Source: Bog-473 sp963755495
Lineage (GTDB): Bacteria > Actinomycetota > Acidimicrobiia > Acidimicrobiales > RAAP-2
NCBI GenBank assembly: GCA_963755495.1
Contig: CAVWJS010000006.1
Coordinates: 558,001 to 622,000, forward strand
DNA: 64,000 bases
Reading direction: 5' to 3'
Shown here piece after piece: positions 45,901 through 55,282 of the stretch. The notes under the pieces are model-generated. The model made no database searches, was not told where the DNA came from, and saw nothing but the letters and a program-made list of their open reading frames with translations. Within the stretch, counting starts at the first letter, position 1; each line of letters begins with the position of its first letter. The position numbers and the translations under genes are program-made.

Positions 45901-46897
45901 ATGGAGTCGTTTCCCGCCATTGTCGCCACCGAGAACCCCCCCGCATCGTTGCAGTACGTGCCGGAGTCAGCGTTGCCCGAGGGCGACGTGACGGTGGATG
46001 TCAGCGTGGTCCTCGCTCAACTACAAGGATGGCTTGGCCGTCACGGGCAAGGGACACATCGTCCGTTCCTTTCCGATGGTGTGCGGCGTAGACCTGGCGG
46101 GAACGGTGCGGTCCTCGGACTCGGACAAGTGGTCACCCGGCGACGAGGTCCTCGTCACGGGGTGGGGCCTGTCGGAGACGCATCCGGGGGGTTACACGAC
46201 GCGCCAGCGCGTGCGGTCGGAGTGGCTTCAGCCCCGCCCTCCCGATCTCACGCTGAGCGAGACGATGGCCATCGGAACCGGTGGGCTCACCGCCATGCTG
46301 TGCATCTTGGCCCTCGAGGAGGCCGGGCTGGAGCCGGGCACCGACGGTGAGGTCCTCGTCACGGGCGCCGGGGGAGGGGTGGGGAGCTTTGCCGTCCTGC
46401 TGCTGGCGAACATGGGCTATCGGGTGGCGGCGTCGACGGGGCGTCCCGAGATTGCCGAATACCTCACCACGCTCGGGGCCACGACCATCGTGGCGCGCGA
46501 GGAGCTGGCCGCCAATTCGGGTCGGCCGTTGGAAAAGGAACGGTGGAGCGCCGCCATCGACACCGTGGGGAGCCAGACGTTGGCCACCGTGCTGGCCCAA
46601 ACTCGTTACCGGGGTGCCGTGGCGGCGTGTGGCCTAGCCGGTGGCTCCGACCTGCCCACGACGGTGTTCTCGTTCATTCTGCGCAACGTGCGGCTGTTGG
46701 GGGTGGAGTCGGTGACGACGCCCAACGAAATCCGCGCTGCTGCCTGGGCCCGGTTGAACTCCGACGTGCCGCGGCACCTGCTCGACCTCGCCACCACCAC
46801 CGAGCCGCTTGCGAGCGTCCCGGCCTTGGCTGAGGAAATCCTGGCCGGTTCGGTGCGCGGTCGCGTGGTGATCGACGTCGGGGGCGCTTCGGCCTGA
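45901..46897 (+). pseudogene. YhdH/AcuI-type quinone oxidoreductase, single frameshift
   Basis: ATG 45901 opens FPAIVATENPPASLQYV, typical of the YhdH family. Near 46010 one extra base separates VTVDVSV from WSSLNYKDGLAVTGKG in the other frame. The rest is intact to 46897: CGVDLAGTV, GWGLSETHPGGY, MAIGTGGLTAM, nucleotide-binding VTGAGGGVGSFAVLL, and DTVGSQTLATVLAQ. This family reduces acryloyl-CoA or quinones with NADPH. The single base change may well be a sequence error. Confidence 0.8.
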
Positions 46898-46911
46898 GCG
46901 ACCTTGACGCT

Positions 46912-47520
46912 TCAGCCCGGCGAGGGCCCCAAGAGCCGGGCGATCTCATTGGCCCGCTCGGTCAGGACCGAGGTCATGTCGCGCTCCTCTTCACCACCGA
47001 CGCCGGCTGCGTACTGCACGAAGATCCCGACCACCATTGCCGTCAACAAATGAGCCACGGCCGAGGCCCCGGCCCGCTCATCCAGATCCGGGCGGTGGGT
47101 CACGATCCACTCGGCCAGCGCCGCCTCGAAGGTCGTGAAGAGATCGACACCCACGGCTCGCGCCGTCTCTTCGCCGCGCATGGCTTCGCCAGCCATGAGG
47201 CGTACGAAATCCTCGACCTCGAACATCGACACGAGGATGTCCGTCAGCACCGCAGCCAGCGCTGATTCAGTTGCCGGACCGGCCGCCGGCTTGGGGCCTG
47301 CATCCCACTCGAGGAAATAGCCGCGCTCGACCAGCACGGCCTCGAGCAACTCCCGTTTGGACGGGAAGTAGTGGTAGAGGGAGGCCACATTGAGCCCGGC
47401 CGCCGAGGCCAGATCGCGCATGCTGGTGCCGTCCACCCCTTTTTGCGACATTAAGGAGAGGGAGACCTGCAGAATCCGACGCCTCGTTGACGATCCCTCA
47501 CCCTGGTCCGCATTCGCCAT
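46912..47520 (-). CDS. TetR-family transcriptional regulator
   Basis: From ATG 47520 the product is 202 residues. The N-terminal HTH is STRRRILQVSLSLMSQKGVDGTSMRDLASAAGLNVASLYHYFPSKRELLEAVL, the classic TetR pattern. A ligand-binding helical domain follows. It is convergent with the quinone oxidoreductase, 15 bases apart; its target is unknown. Confidence 0.9.
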   Translation of the reverse strand: MANADQGEGSSTRRRILQVSLSLMSQKGVDGTSMRDLASAAGLNVASLYHYFPSKRELLEAVLVERGYFLEWDAGPKPAAGPATESALAAVLTDILVSMFEVEDFVRLMAGEAMRGEETARAVGVDLFTTFEAALAEWIVTHRPDLDERAGASAVAHLLTAMVVGIFVQYAAGVGGEEERDMTSVLTERANEIARLLGPSPG

Positions 47521-47602
47521 GGTCCCATTCTCGGTGTTTCTGGCCCCGCCGTCGAACACGGCCCTCCGCGGGGAGTGCATCGAGCTGCCGTGGGGCACGG
47601 AT

Positions 47603-48133
47603 TCAGCGTCGACGCTGGGCCCGGAAGAGGGGAATGCCAAAGGGCAGAAACGCCACGATGGCGGCGGCGAGCGCGAGAAAGGCGCCCCACGACCAGCTGA
47701 ATCCGGCCGGCTTGAGCAGGAAGGCCAGCACCACGAGGGCCAGGTTGACTCCGGTGATGAGTGCCAGGAGCTGGTCCTTGGACATACGGCCCGTTGCGGC
47801 GAGGTCGCCGGCGCCGAACGCGGTGATCAGGACGTAGAGCACCAAGACGATTGCGTCCAGTGCGGCGAGGAACAGCCAGCCGTGAACGCTGAGACCGTCA
47901 GCGGAGATGGGACCAAAGCTGTACCAAGGCAGCCAGAACGAGATCAGGAGGACCAGGGTGGCGGGCCCGAAGACCCGTTCCGCACCGTTCAGGGCATTGA
48001 GTCGCTGCTGCGATTTTCTGACGCGCCTGGGCGCCGGTAGCTGCCGCACGGGTGGCCTGATGGCGGCCCCGCACTTGGGGCAGAATTTTGTCCCTGGGGG
48101 TACCTCTACCAGGCAGCGGGAGCAAGCCGGCAA
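47603..48133 (-). CDS. Zinc-ribbon membrane protein, function unknown
   Basis: TTG 48133 is chosen because AGAAGGAGG lies a few bases upstream. The 176-residue protein starts with a zinc ribbon CSRC...CPKC (residues 4-25) and a basic linker. Four hydrophobic segments follow (ATLVLLISFWLPWYSFG; LFLAALDAIVLVLYVLITAFG; LALITGVNLALVVLAFLL; LALAAAIVAFLPFGI). No function can be assigned. Confidence 0.7.
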   Translation of the reverse strand: MPACSRCLVEVPPGTKFCPKCGAAIRPPVRQLPAPRRVRKSQQRLNALNGAERVFGPATLVLLISFWLPWYSFGPISADGLSVHGWLFLAALDAIVLVLYVLITAFGAGDLAATGRMSKDQLLALITGVNLALVVLAFLLKPAGFSWSWGAFLALAAAIVAFLPFGIPLFRAQRRR

Positions 48134-48300
48134 ATCGGTCAACCTCCTTCTACTGTCACGGACGCGCCGGCTCAGGCTACCGGCCGAGGGGGGTGGGACT
48201 TGTCCCATGCAAAATTGGCTCCCCGCTCGCTCGCGCATTTGGTCCTCCCCCTTGACGGCTTTAAATGACAGTGGTGTGATTTGGAGAGATCAAGCTCGCA

Positions 48301-48897
48301 TTGGAGGATCGGACCGTGGTCGCACTGTTGAAACCGCTCGAACCGCTCGAACCGCTGAACAAACCCCTGGTTTCGATGATCCTCCGGCACGCCCAGGACT
48401 ACCCCTGGACGCTGCAGGACATCGGACTTTTGGGTCTACGGCTCGATGATCGCCGGGAGTTCCGACTCCACGTCTGGGATCCGACCTACAGCTGCGTGGG
48501 CGATGATCCACCGATCCACGACCACCCCTACGACTTCACCTCAACGATCATCGCGGGGGAGATGACGAACACCCGCTACGAGGTGGACCTTGCCGGCACC
48601 GAATTCACCAGGTTTCGGTACGTGCCTTCTGACGAGAACAGCCGCACCGCCGACACCGTGCGACTTTCGGGGACCGCCACGACGTACAAGGCGGGTGAAA
48701 GCTACCAACAGCTGGCGCCCGAGTTGCACGACAGTTGGCAGCAGCCTGGAACCGTGTCAATCATCCGTTGCCATTTCCCAGACGTCTCGCTATTGACCGT
48801 CTGTCGCAAGAGCAGCGATTGGGTTTCGGGTCAGTCGCGACCCGCGACGTTTGAAGAAGTCAAGACCATCACGTCCAAGGCCCTTGCATGGTTCTAA
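48301..48897 (+). CDS. Cupin-like protein, function unknown
   Basis: Up to 198 residues; the start is uncertain (ATG 48301 or the internal ATG 48376). PPIHDHPYDFTSTIIAGEM looks like the first metal-binding cupin motif (H.H), and LAPELHDSWQQPGTVSIIRC may be the second His. This resembles small metal-dependent dioxygenase folds. The 5' part contains a 12-base repeat encoding LEPLEPLE. No partner gene suggests a substrate. Confidence 0.55.
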   Translation: MEDRTVVALLKPLEPLEPLNKPLVSMILRHAQDYPWTLQDIGLLGLRLDDRREFRLHVWDPTYSCVGDDPPIHDHPYDFTSTIIAGEMTNTRYEVDLAGTEFTRFRYVPSDENSRTADTVRLSGTATTYKAGESYQQLAPELHDSWQQPGTVSIIRCHFPDVSLLTVCRKSSDWVSGQSRPATFEEVKTITSKALAWF

Positions 48898-48970
48898 ACA
48901 GTTGCCCATGACAAGGTGCCCTCAGAGCGCAGCGTGCTGGATGTTCCCCGCTATTACCAGAGTACAGATC

Positions 48971-48996
48971 GATGGCCGCTTGCGGCAAGGGCCATC
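48971..48996. promoter_or_regulatory. Inverted repeat resembling the rifamycin-associated element, upstream of rph
   Basis: The core CTTGCGGCAAG is flanked by GATGGCC and GGCCATC, giving an almost perfect dyad with one unpaired base. It lies 118 bases before the phosphotransferase ATG. The core agrees with the rifamycin-associated element known upstream of rifamycin-inactivating genes in actinobacteria, as I recall it; the outer bases differ. Two direct repeats TCTGCTGACAATG follow at 48999 and 49016. Confidence 0.6.
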
Positions 48997-49114
48997 GGTC
49001 TGCTGACAATGTCGATCTGCTGACAATGCAGCCCACCAGTCAGCCCCAGGGTGGTCGGCGCGGCGGACGCTCGCAAGTGGGAGCGCTCCGGGGGGTTGAG
49101 GGGAAGGCGGACCG

Positions 49115-51730
49115 ATGGATCGATACGTGCTGGATTTCGAGGAGATCGACCAGACGCAGGTCGCGGTCGTGGGAAGCAAGGGAGCGCACTTAGGGGAACT
49201 TTCGCGGATCGAAGGCATCCGCGTGCCGACTGGCTTCTGCGTCACGACCGAGGCCTTCCGTCGGATCATGGCGAGGGTGCCGTCGCTTCACGATCGGCTC
49301 GATCGGCTGGCACGCCTGCGCCCGGATGACCGCGAGGCGATCCACATGCTCAGCACCGAGATCCGCCGGACCGTTGAAGGGATCGGCATCCCCGAAGACA
49401 TTGCCACGGCGATCACCGACGCGCTGGCGCGACTGCGCCCGCACGTCGCCTACGCCGTCCGCTCGAGCGCAACGGCAGAGGACTCGCCGACGGCCTCCTT
49501 CGCTGGTCAACTGGACACGTATCTGAACGTCGTTGGGCCCGCGGCGATCCTCCGGGATATCAGCCGGTGTTGCGCCTCGCTCTTTACGGAGCGTGCCGTG
49601 ACCTACCGCCTTCGCAATGGCGTCGATCACCGAAAAGGCAACATGGCCGTGGTCGTGCAGCAGATGGTCTTCCCCCGGGCGGCCGGGATCCTCTTCACCG
49701 CCGACCCCGTATCCTCCAACCGAAAGATCACCGCCGTGGAGGCGTGCTTGGGTCTCGGCGAAGCCTTGGTCTCGGGCCTGGTGAGCGCAGACGCCTACAA
49801 GGTGCGAGATGGCGACATCATCGCCAAGGCGGTCGCCCCCAAACGGGTTGCCATCCATGCCTCGCCCGAGGGTGGGACGCAGGAGGTGGCGATCGATCCG
49901 GAGCACCAGCAGGAGCCAGCACTCACCGATGCGCAGGTCTTACGTCTGGCGCAACTGGGCCGGCGCATCGAGGCGCACTTCGGCCAGCCCCAGGACATCG
50001 AGTGGTGCCTGGTCAACGATGGCTTCCAGATCGTCCAGAGCCGGCCGATCACCACGCTTTTCCCCATTCCCGACGTCGGCGATCAAGAGAACCACGTCTA
50101 TGTCTCCGTGGGTCATCAACAGATGATGACCGATCCTATGAAGCCCCTAGGCCTCTCCTTTTGGCAGCTGACGACGCCTCGGCCTATGGATGTGGCCGGT
50201 GGGAGGTTATTCGTCGACGTCACACAGGCACTCGGTTCACCAACAAGTCGCGCTGGCCTCCTGGAGGCACTGGGAGGATCCGACCCACTGATCGGGGACG
50301 CGCTGCGGGCCGTCATCGCACGCGGCGACTTCATCGCGCTGCGTCCTGACGAGGGTCCAGGCGCCGCGCCTGCGGCCGGGGCGTCAGTCCCGCTCGAGAC
50401 CGATCCGGCCATCGTCACCGCGTTGATCGCGCACAGCGAGGATTCGATAGCGGCGATGACGCGCGAGATTCGAACGAAGTCAGGATCGGCGCTCCTCGAT
50501 TTCATCCGGGCTGACATCGAGGAGCTGAAGCGGATCCTGTTCGATCCGCAGAGTCATCAGGTGTTCATGTCGGCAATGGAGGCCACGTGGTGGCTCAACG
50601 AGAAGCTGCAGGCATGGCTGGGCGAGAAGAACGCGGCCGACACGCTTACGCAGTCCGTCCCCTACAACGTCACGTCGGAGATGGGGCTGGCGCTCCTCAA
50701 TGTCGCGGACGTGATCCGTCCGCATCCGGACGTGGTGGCATTCCTGCAACACGTCGAGAACGAGGGGTTCCTGGACGAGCTGATAGGGCTTGGCGGCGGG
50801 GGGGAAGCTCGGGATGCCATCGAGGCCTTCCTCGACAGATACGGCATGCGCTGCGTCGGCGAGATCGACATCACGAGGCCGCGTTGGAGCGAACGCCCCA
50901 CCACGCTTTTGCCCATCATCCTCGGCAACATCAAGAACTTCGCGCCGGGCGCCGGCGAGCGGCGCTTCGAACAAGGTCGCCAGGAGGCTTGGGCCAAGGA
51001 ACAAGAGCTGCTGGAACGCCTGCGGGCGTTACCGGATGGAGAGCCCAAAGCCGAAGAAGTCAAGCGGATGATCGACCGCGTCCGGACCTTCATCGGGTAC
51101 CGGGAGTATCCGAAGTACGGCATGGTGAGCCGCTACTTCGTTTACAAGCAGGCCCTGTTGAAAGAGGCGGGGCGCCTCGTGCAGGCCCGAGTGCTTCGTG
51201 AGAAGGAGGACATCTTCTTCCTCACGTTCCAAGAGCTCCACGACGTCGTGCGCACGAACCACGCGGATGATCAGCTCATCTCGGAGCGCAAGGACGCGTT
51301 CAAGTCGTACGAAGCGCTGACGCCGCCCCGGGTGTTCACGTCGGATGGCGAGGTCGTCGCCGGAGCCTACCGCCGCCACGACGTGCCGACCGGTGCGCTG
51401 GTCGGCCTCCCAGTTTCTACGGGGACCATCGAGGGGCGGGCGCGGGTTGTGCTGGACCTGGCGGACGCCGATTTTGAGCCGGGCGACATCCTGGTCACCA
51501 CGTACACGGACCCCAGTTGGACGCCGCTGTTCGTCGCCATCACTGGCCTTGTGACCGAGGTGGGAGGGCGCATGACCCATGGCGCGGTCATCGCCCGGGA
51601 GTACGGTCTGCCGGCCGTGGTGGGGGTGGAGCACGCCACGCAGCTGATTCGAGATGGGCAACGCATCCGCGTCCATGGAACGGACGGGTACGTCGAGATC
51701 CTGTCCTCGCGATCACCCTTGCACCCTTGA
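49115..51730 (+). CDS. rph: Rifamycin phosphotransferase
   Basis: The 871-residue length and domain order match Rph: ATP-binding domain (YVLDFEEIDQTQVAVVGSKGA; AYAVRSSATAEDSPTASFAGQ), rifamycin-binding domain (VSVGHQQMMTDPMKPLGLS) and C-terminal swivelling His domain (TEVGGRMTHGAVIAREYGLPA with the phospho-carrier His). Rph transfers the beta-phosphate of ATP to rifamycins and inactivates them. It is related to PEP synthase and PPDK but lacks their PEP-binding barrel. The upstream dyad supports rifamycin-responsive expression. An LLM oxidoreductase follows 39 bases later. Confidence 0.9.
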   Translation: MDRYVLDFEEIDQTQVAVVGSKGAHLGELSRIEGIRVPTGFCVTTEAFRRIMARVPSLHDRLDRLARLRPDDREAIHMLSTEIRRTVEGIGIPEDIATAITDALARLRPHVAYAVRSSATAEDSPTASFAGQLDTYLNVVGPAAILRDISRCCASLFTERAVTYRLRNGVDHRKGNMAVVVQQMVFPRAAGILFTADPVSSNRKITAVEACLGLGEALVSGLVSADAYKVRDGDIIAKAVAPKRVAIHASPEGGTQEVAIDPEHQQEPALTDAQVLRLAQLGRRIEAHFGQPQDIEWCLVNDGFQIVQSRPITTLFPIPDVGDQENHVYVSVGHQQMMTDPMKPLGLSFWQLTTPRPMDVAGGRLFVDVTQALGSPTSRAGLLEALGGSDPLIGDALRAVIARGDFIALRPDEGPGAAPAAGASVPLETDPAIVTALIAHSEDSIAAMTREIRTKSGSALLDFIRADIEELKRILFDPQSHQVFMSAMEATWWLNEKLQAWLGEKNAADTLTQSVPYNVTSEMGLALLNVADVIRPHPDVVAFLQHVENEGFLDELIGLGGGGEARDAIEAFLDRYGMRCVGEIDITRPRWSERPTTLLPIILGNIKNFAPGAGERRFEQGRQEAWAKEQELLERLRALPDGEPKAEEVKRMIDRVRTFIGYREYPKYGMVSRYFVYKQALLKEAGRLVQARVLREKEDIFFLTFQELHDVVRTNHADDQLISERKDAFKSYEALTPPRVFTSDGEVVAGAYRRHDVPTGALVGLPVSTGTIEGRARVVLDLADADFEPGDILVTTYTDPSWTPLFVAITGLVTEVGGRMTHGAVIAREYGLPAVVGVEHATQLIRDGQRIRVHGTDGYVEILSSRSPLHP

Positions 51731-51769
51731 CCGGGGAAGAGAAGTGGTCTCGGAGGCGTTGAACTCACC

Positions 51770-52789
51770 ATGAAGCGCATCGGGTTCTTGTCGTTCGGCC
51801 ACTGGACTCCGTCGCCGCACTCACAGGCCCGCTCGGCCGCCGATGTCCTGTTGCAGTCGATCGATCTTGCCGTCGCCGCAGAGGAGCTCGGTGCAGACGG
51901 GGCCTATTTCCGGGTGCACCACTTCGCCAATCAGCTGTCCTCGCCGTTTTCGCTGCTCGCTGCCATCGGTGCCAGGACCAGCACCATCGAAATCGGGACT
52001 GGCGTGATCGATATGCGCTACGAGAACCCGCTCTACATGGCCGAGGATGCCGGCGCGGCTGATCTCATCTCGGGCGGGCGCCTGCAGCTCGGCATAAGCC
52101 GCGGCTCGCCCGAGCAGGTTATTGAGGGCTACCGCTACTTCGGTTACACCCCAGCCGAGGGTGACGACCAGGCCGACATGGCGCGTGAGCACACGCGGGT
52201 CTTTCTCGAGGTTCTCAAGGGCGAGGGTTTCGCGCAGCCAAACCCGCGGCCGATGTTCCCGAATCCACCCGGGCTGCTTCGGGTCGAGCCACACTCCGAC
52301 GGTCTGCGCGAGCGAATCTGGTGGGGCGCCAGCACTCGGAGGACCGCGGAGTGGACGGCGGAGCAGGGAATGAACCTGATGAGCTCGACGCTTCTCAGCG
52401 AGGACACCGGGGTGCCCTTCCATCAGCTGCAGGCCGAACAAATCGAGCGATTCCGCAAGGCCTGGGCCAACGCCGGCCACGCCCGCGAGCCTCGTGTCTC
52501 GGTGAGCCGCAGCATCTTCCCGATTGTCAGCGACCTCGACCGGGCGTACTTCGGCCACGAAGGTAACTCACAGGACCAGGTCGGATTCATCGACGGCGGC
52601 AAGGCACGCTTCGGCAAGACCTATGCCGGAGAACCCGAGGCGCTCATTGAGCAACTGGCCCAGGATGAAGCAATCGCGGCCGCCGACACGTTGCTACTGA
52701 CGATCCCCAATCAGCTCGGCGTCGACTACTGCGCCCACATCCTCGATTCGCTCCTGAGCGACATCGCGCCAGAGCTCGGTTGGCGCTGA
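51770..52789 (+). CDS. LLM-class flavin-dependent oxidoreductase
   Basis: The 339-residue luciferase-like monooxygenase fold starts RIGFLSFGHWTP and continues with the barrel motifs ELGADGAYFRVHHFANQLSSPFSLLAAIGART, IEIGTGVIDMRYENPLYMAEDAGAADLISGGRLQLGISRG and WWGASTRRTAEWTAEQGMNLM. It probably uses FMN or F420. Its position 39 bases after rph suggests co-transcription, so a role in rifamycin modification is possible but unproven. Confidence 0.87.
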   Translation: MKRIGFLSFGHWTPSPHSQARSAADVLLQSIDLAVAAEELGADGAYFRVHHFANQLSSPFSLLAAIGARTSTIEIGTGVIDMRYENPLYMAEDAGAADLISGGRLQLGISRGSPEQVIEGYRYFGYTPAEGDDQADMAREHTRVFLEVLKGEGFAQPNPRPMFPNPPGLLRVEPHSDGLRERIWWGASTRRTAEWTAEQGMNLMSSTLLSEDTGVPFHQLQAEQIERFRKAWANAGHAREPRVSVSRSIFPIVSDLDRAYFGHEGNSQDQVGFIDGGKARFGKTYAGEPEALIEQLAQDEAIAAADTLLLTIPNQLGVDYCAHILDSLLSDIAPELGWR

Positions 52790-52890
52790 GCTGAACGATA
52801 TTCGCGGCAGATGTCGGGGTCGCTACGCTGACAGGAATCCCGGCCTTTGGGTGCGGGCCGCACCGGCGAGCTGGCAAGGAGCAATGGACC

Positions 52891-53286
52891 ATGGCAAGCG
52901 AACATTGGAAGGACGAACCCGAGACCAAGGACTTTCCTGCAGCGCAGTCGTATCTCTCTCTCCTTGTCGGGCTGGACGCGGCGACGAAGTTAGCCAAGGC
53001 ACTACGCAAACAGAAGTACCTGACCAACTTCGCGGCGAAAGACATCCTGCGTGCTTCCGGATTGCCATTGCTGGCGGCCGATGACTCCGAGGTCTCTTCC
53101 GACCTCGCAAAGATTAAGCGCGGCGAAAAGTTGTCACCGGTTCTTCTCGTGGAGGGTGTTCCGTTGTGGGTCGCGGACGGTTACCACCGAATTTGCGTGA
53201 GTTGTCACGTCAATGAGAAGGAACCCGTACCGTGCCGGATCGTGCCTCGCTCGTTGATCCCCGGCCGACAGAATCTTCTCCAGTAA
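52891..53286 (+). CDS. Small ParB/Srx-fold-like protein, function unknown
   Basis: The 131-residue protein has an AAGGAG ribosome-binding site nine bases before the ATG. The part LAKIKRGEKLSPVLLVEGVPLWVADGYHRICVSCHVNEKEPVPCRI follows the ParB N-domain-like pattern (polar DGYHR loop). The N-terminal half is helical. It appears to be a single-domain stand-alone member; its role is unknown. Confidence 0.6.
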   Translation: MASEHWKDEPETKDFPAAQSYLSLLVGLDAATKLAKALRKQKYLTNFAAKDILRASGLPLLAADDSEVSSDLAKIKRGEKLSPVLLVEGVPLWVADGYHRICVSCHVNEKEPVPCRIVPRSLIPGRQNLLQ

Positions 53287-53345
53287 TCGGTTTGTGGGCA
53301 GGCTGAGGTCTTTGCCATGAACGACCCAAAGTTGAGGTGGGCCTC

Positions 53346-54161
53346 ATGACAACGGGAAAGCCACTCCCCGTGAAGGGGCCACTCGATCGTTACGAGCAGG
53401 ATGTCATCGACCGCATCAACAACTTCAACGATCCGCGCCAGGAGTGGCGTCGTCTCTTTTCGGAACTGCTGGGCACATTCCTGCTCGTCTTGGTAGCGGC
53501 CGGCGGGGGGATGGTAGGTCATGCCTTCCCGGGCGTGATCAGTCGTCAAGCAGCGGTGGTCGCCCCGGCCCTTATGGTCATGGCAATCATCTTGTTCATG
53601 GGCAAGGTGTCCGGTGCCCACCTCAACCCTGCCGTCAGTGTCGCCTTCGCATTGCGCGGAGATTTCCCGTGGTGGCGAGTACCCGGCTATGTAGTCGTCC
53701 AACTGATGGGGGCCACGCTCGCCGGCCTGTTCCTGCGTGCCGTGGTCAATGTCTCATCCATCTACGGTTCCAACTACCCGGCCCACGGCTATTCCGGTGT
53801 GGCTGCGTTCTGGATGGAACTGGTACTGACGATGGGACTGGTCAGCGTGATCCTTGGCACGGCATCGGGAGCCCAAAACGTTGGGATCATTGGCGCTTTC
53901 GGCGTGGCCGGGTATATCGCTCTGGCCGGTCTATGGGCCAGCCCCATTTCCGGCGCGTCCATGAACCCGGCCCGCACGTTTGGCCCCGATCTGGTGGCCA
54001 CGACTTTCACTGACTATTGGGTCTATATCGCTGGCCCACTCGCCGGTAGCTTCCTGGCCGTCGGGATCGCCTTCCTGTTGAGGGGTCGCGGGGGTGGGGC
54101 GTCGGGTGCAGGTGCAGCCCAAGGTGATCTCTTCACTGAAGTCGAGTCAGTCAAGACCTGA
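53346..54161 (+). CDS. Aquaporin / MIP-family channel
   Basis: ATG 53346 follows GAGGTGGG. The 271-residue channel has six helices and both NPA boxes, GAHLNPAVS and SMNPARTFGPD, with the conserved Arg after the second. A longer N-terminal cytoplasmic part (about 35 residues) precedes RRLFSELLGTFLLVLV. It conducts water or small neutral solutes. Confidence 0.93.
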   Translation: MTTGKPLPVKGPLDRYEQDVIDRINNFNDPRQEWRRLFSELLGTFLLVLVAAGGGMVGHAFPGVISRQAAVVAPALMVMAIILFMGKVSGAHLNPAVSVAFALRGDFPWWRVPGYVVVQLMGATLAGLFLRAVVNVSSIYGSNYPAHGYSGVAAFWMELVLTMGLVSVILGTASGAQNVGIIGAFGVAGYIALAGLWASPISGASMNPARTFGPDLVATTFTDYWVYIAGPLAGSFLAVGIAFLLRGRGGGASGAGAAQGDLFTEVESVKT

Positions 54162-54195
54162 ATCCGCAAGGATGCTGCCCTCGCCGTGGCAACTG

Positions 54196-54831
54196 CTACC
54201 GCGAAACCTGGGTGACCGATGTCCCACATGACGAGCAATTGGCAGCTCCCGCCTCGAATGGAGTTCCGCAATTCATGCAGTAGACGGCCGGGCGATCCTT
54301 TGAGCCACAATGGTGGATCGCAGGAGCATCTGCTGCCCTCGCCTTTCCGCACCAACTGCAATAGATAGTCCTTCCTTCCTCCGAGTGAACGGGGGAAGCG
54401 GTCGGGGGAGGAAAGAGGCCGGGCTGCCCTCCTCCTGGGGCCATTGTCGGACCGGCCTCCGCCGGGGCAAACGGGGGAGGCGGATAGCCGCGAGACCCGC
54501 CACGTTCGGCATTTTCAAGACGTGTTTGTATCGGCCACTTCCCGAAGGCAAAGACCAGAAACATCACGATGTTGAGGATCGGGACGAAGGCGGTAAGCAC
54601 ATACCATCCCGAATATCCGGCCTTGGTAATGATCTTTACCTGGCAGATGAGGCTGAACACGAAGACCAAGAGAAATAGAACGCCGAAGACGGCGAAGAAG
54701 GCTGAGACGTTATGAGGCAAGGACAGACAGTTATTGACCTGTCCTGTCACGTTGGTACATTGCGCTGTCGAAACTTCGCGTAGGTGAGCCAGTGAAATAA
54801 GATCCATCGATTCCGTCGCTGCGTGTTCCAT
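54196..54831 (-). CDS. Membrane protein with C-terminal zinc ribbons, function unknown
   Basis: The 211-residue protein has two hydrophobic segments (AVFGVLFLLVFVFSLICQV and AFVPILNIVMFLVFAFG) around KAGYSGWYVLTAFVPILN, which is typical of small DUF5684-like or YckC-like membrane proteins. A Pro/Gly-rich linker and two short zinc ribbons follow (CSWC...HHC and CMNC...CSSC). No function can be assigned. Confidence 0.65.
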   Translation of the reverse strand: MEHAATESMDLISLAHLREVSTAQCTNVTGQVNNCLSLPHNVSAFFAVFGVLFLLVFVFSLICQVKIITKAGYSGWYVLTAFVPILNIVMFLVFAFGKWPIQTRLENAERGGSRGYPPPPFAPAEAGPTMAPGGGQPGLFPPPTASPVHSEEGRTIYCSWCGKARAADAPAIHHCGSKDRPAVYCMNCGTPFEAGAANCSSCGTSVTQVSR

Positions 54832-54883
54832 TCGATTCGTTCCTCACCTGCAGCGTCCGATCACCTCCCCCGGAACTCTACGA

Positions 54884-55132
54884 ATGCCTGGACTACGCAG
54901 GCCGAACGCCGAGACAACGCTCGGACAACTGCGCACAACTGGTGCACGGATCAACCGCGTTCTCTTCTGTGGAGAGCAACATGGCCGAGGCTCGAGATTT
55001 CCAACCCAACAACCAGGAAGGTATCGGGTTCGATGCAGAGACCACCATTGCATGAACTGCGGTAGCTCGCTCGACGAGGGTGCAGCCACTTGCGGCGCTT
55101 GCGGCCCGCCAGCGACAAAATTATCGTGCTAA
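54884..55132 (+). CDS. Possible small zinc-ribbon protein or remnant
   Basis: An open frame ends in HHCMNCGSSLDEGAATCGACG, a zinc ribbon like the one closing the protein at 54196 (CMNCGTPFEAGAANCSSCG). The upstream part of this frame has no recognisable features. An ATG at 54980 in another frame could be the original start, with a shift before the ribbon. It is probably a remnant of a duplicated zinc-ribbon gene. Confidence 0.3.
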   Translation: MPGLRRPNAETTLGQLRTTGARINRVLFCGEQHGRGSRFPTQQPGRYRVRCRDHHCMNCGSSLDEGAATCGACGPPATKLSC

Positions 55133-55282
55133 TGCCCAGCCGGGTGCGGCGACCGTGTCGCGGTCGAAGATCGACGGATTGCCACATCACGCTGGGTGCC
55201 ATGGTTGCAGACAGGTTGCAACTGCCCGCTTTCAGTCGTTATTGACAATTTTTCCCAAATATTCGGTCATACTTGGGGCCTA

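Noticed and set aside
49115..51730. Phosphoenolpyruvate synthase or pyruvate phosphate dikinase
   Set aside because: The C-terminal PEP-binding barrel is missing and the central VSVGHQQMMTDPMKPLGLS region and length fit rifamycin phosphotransferase.
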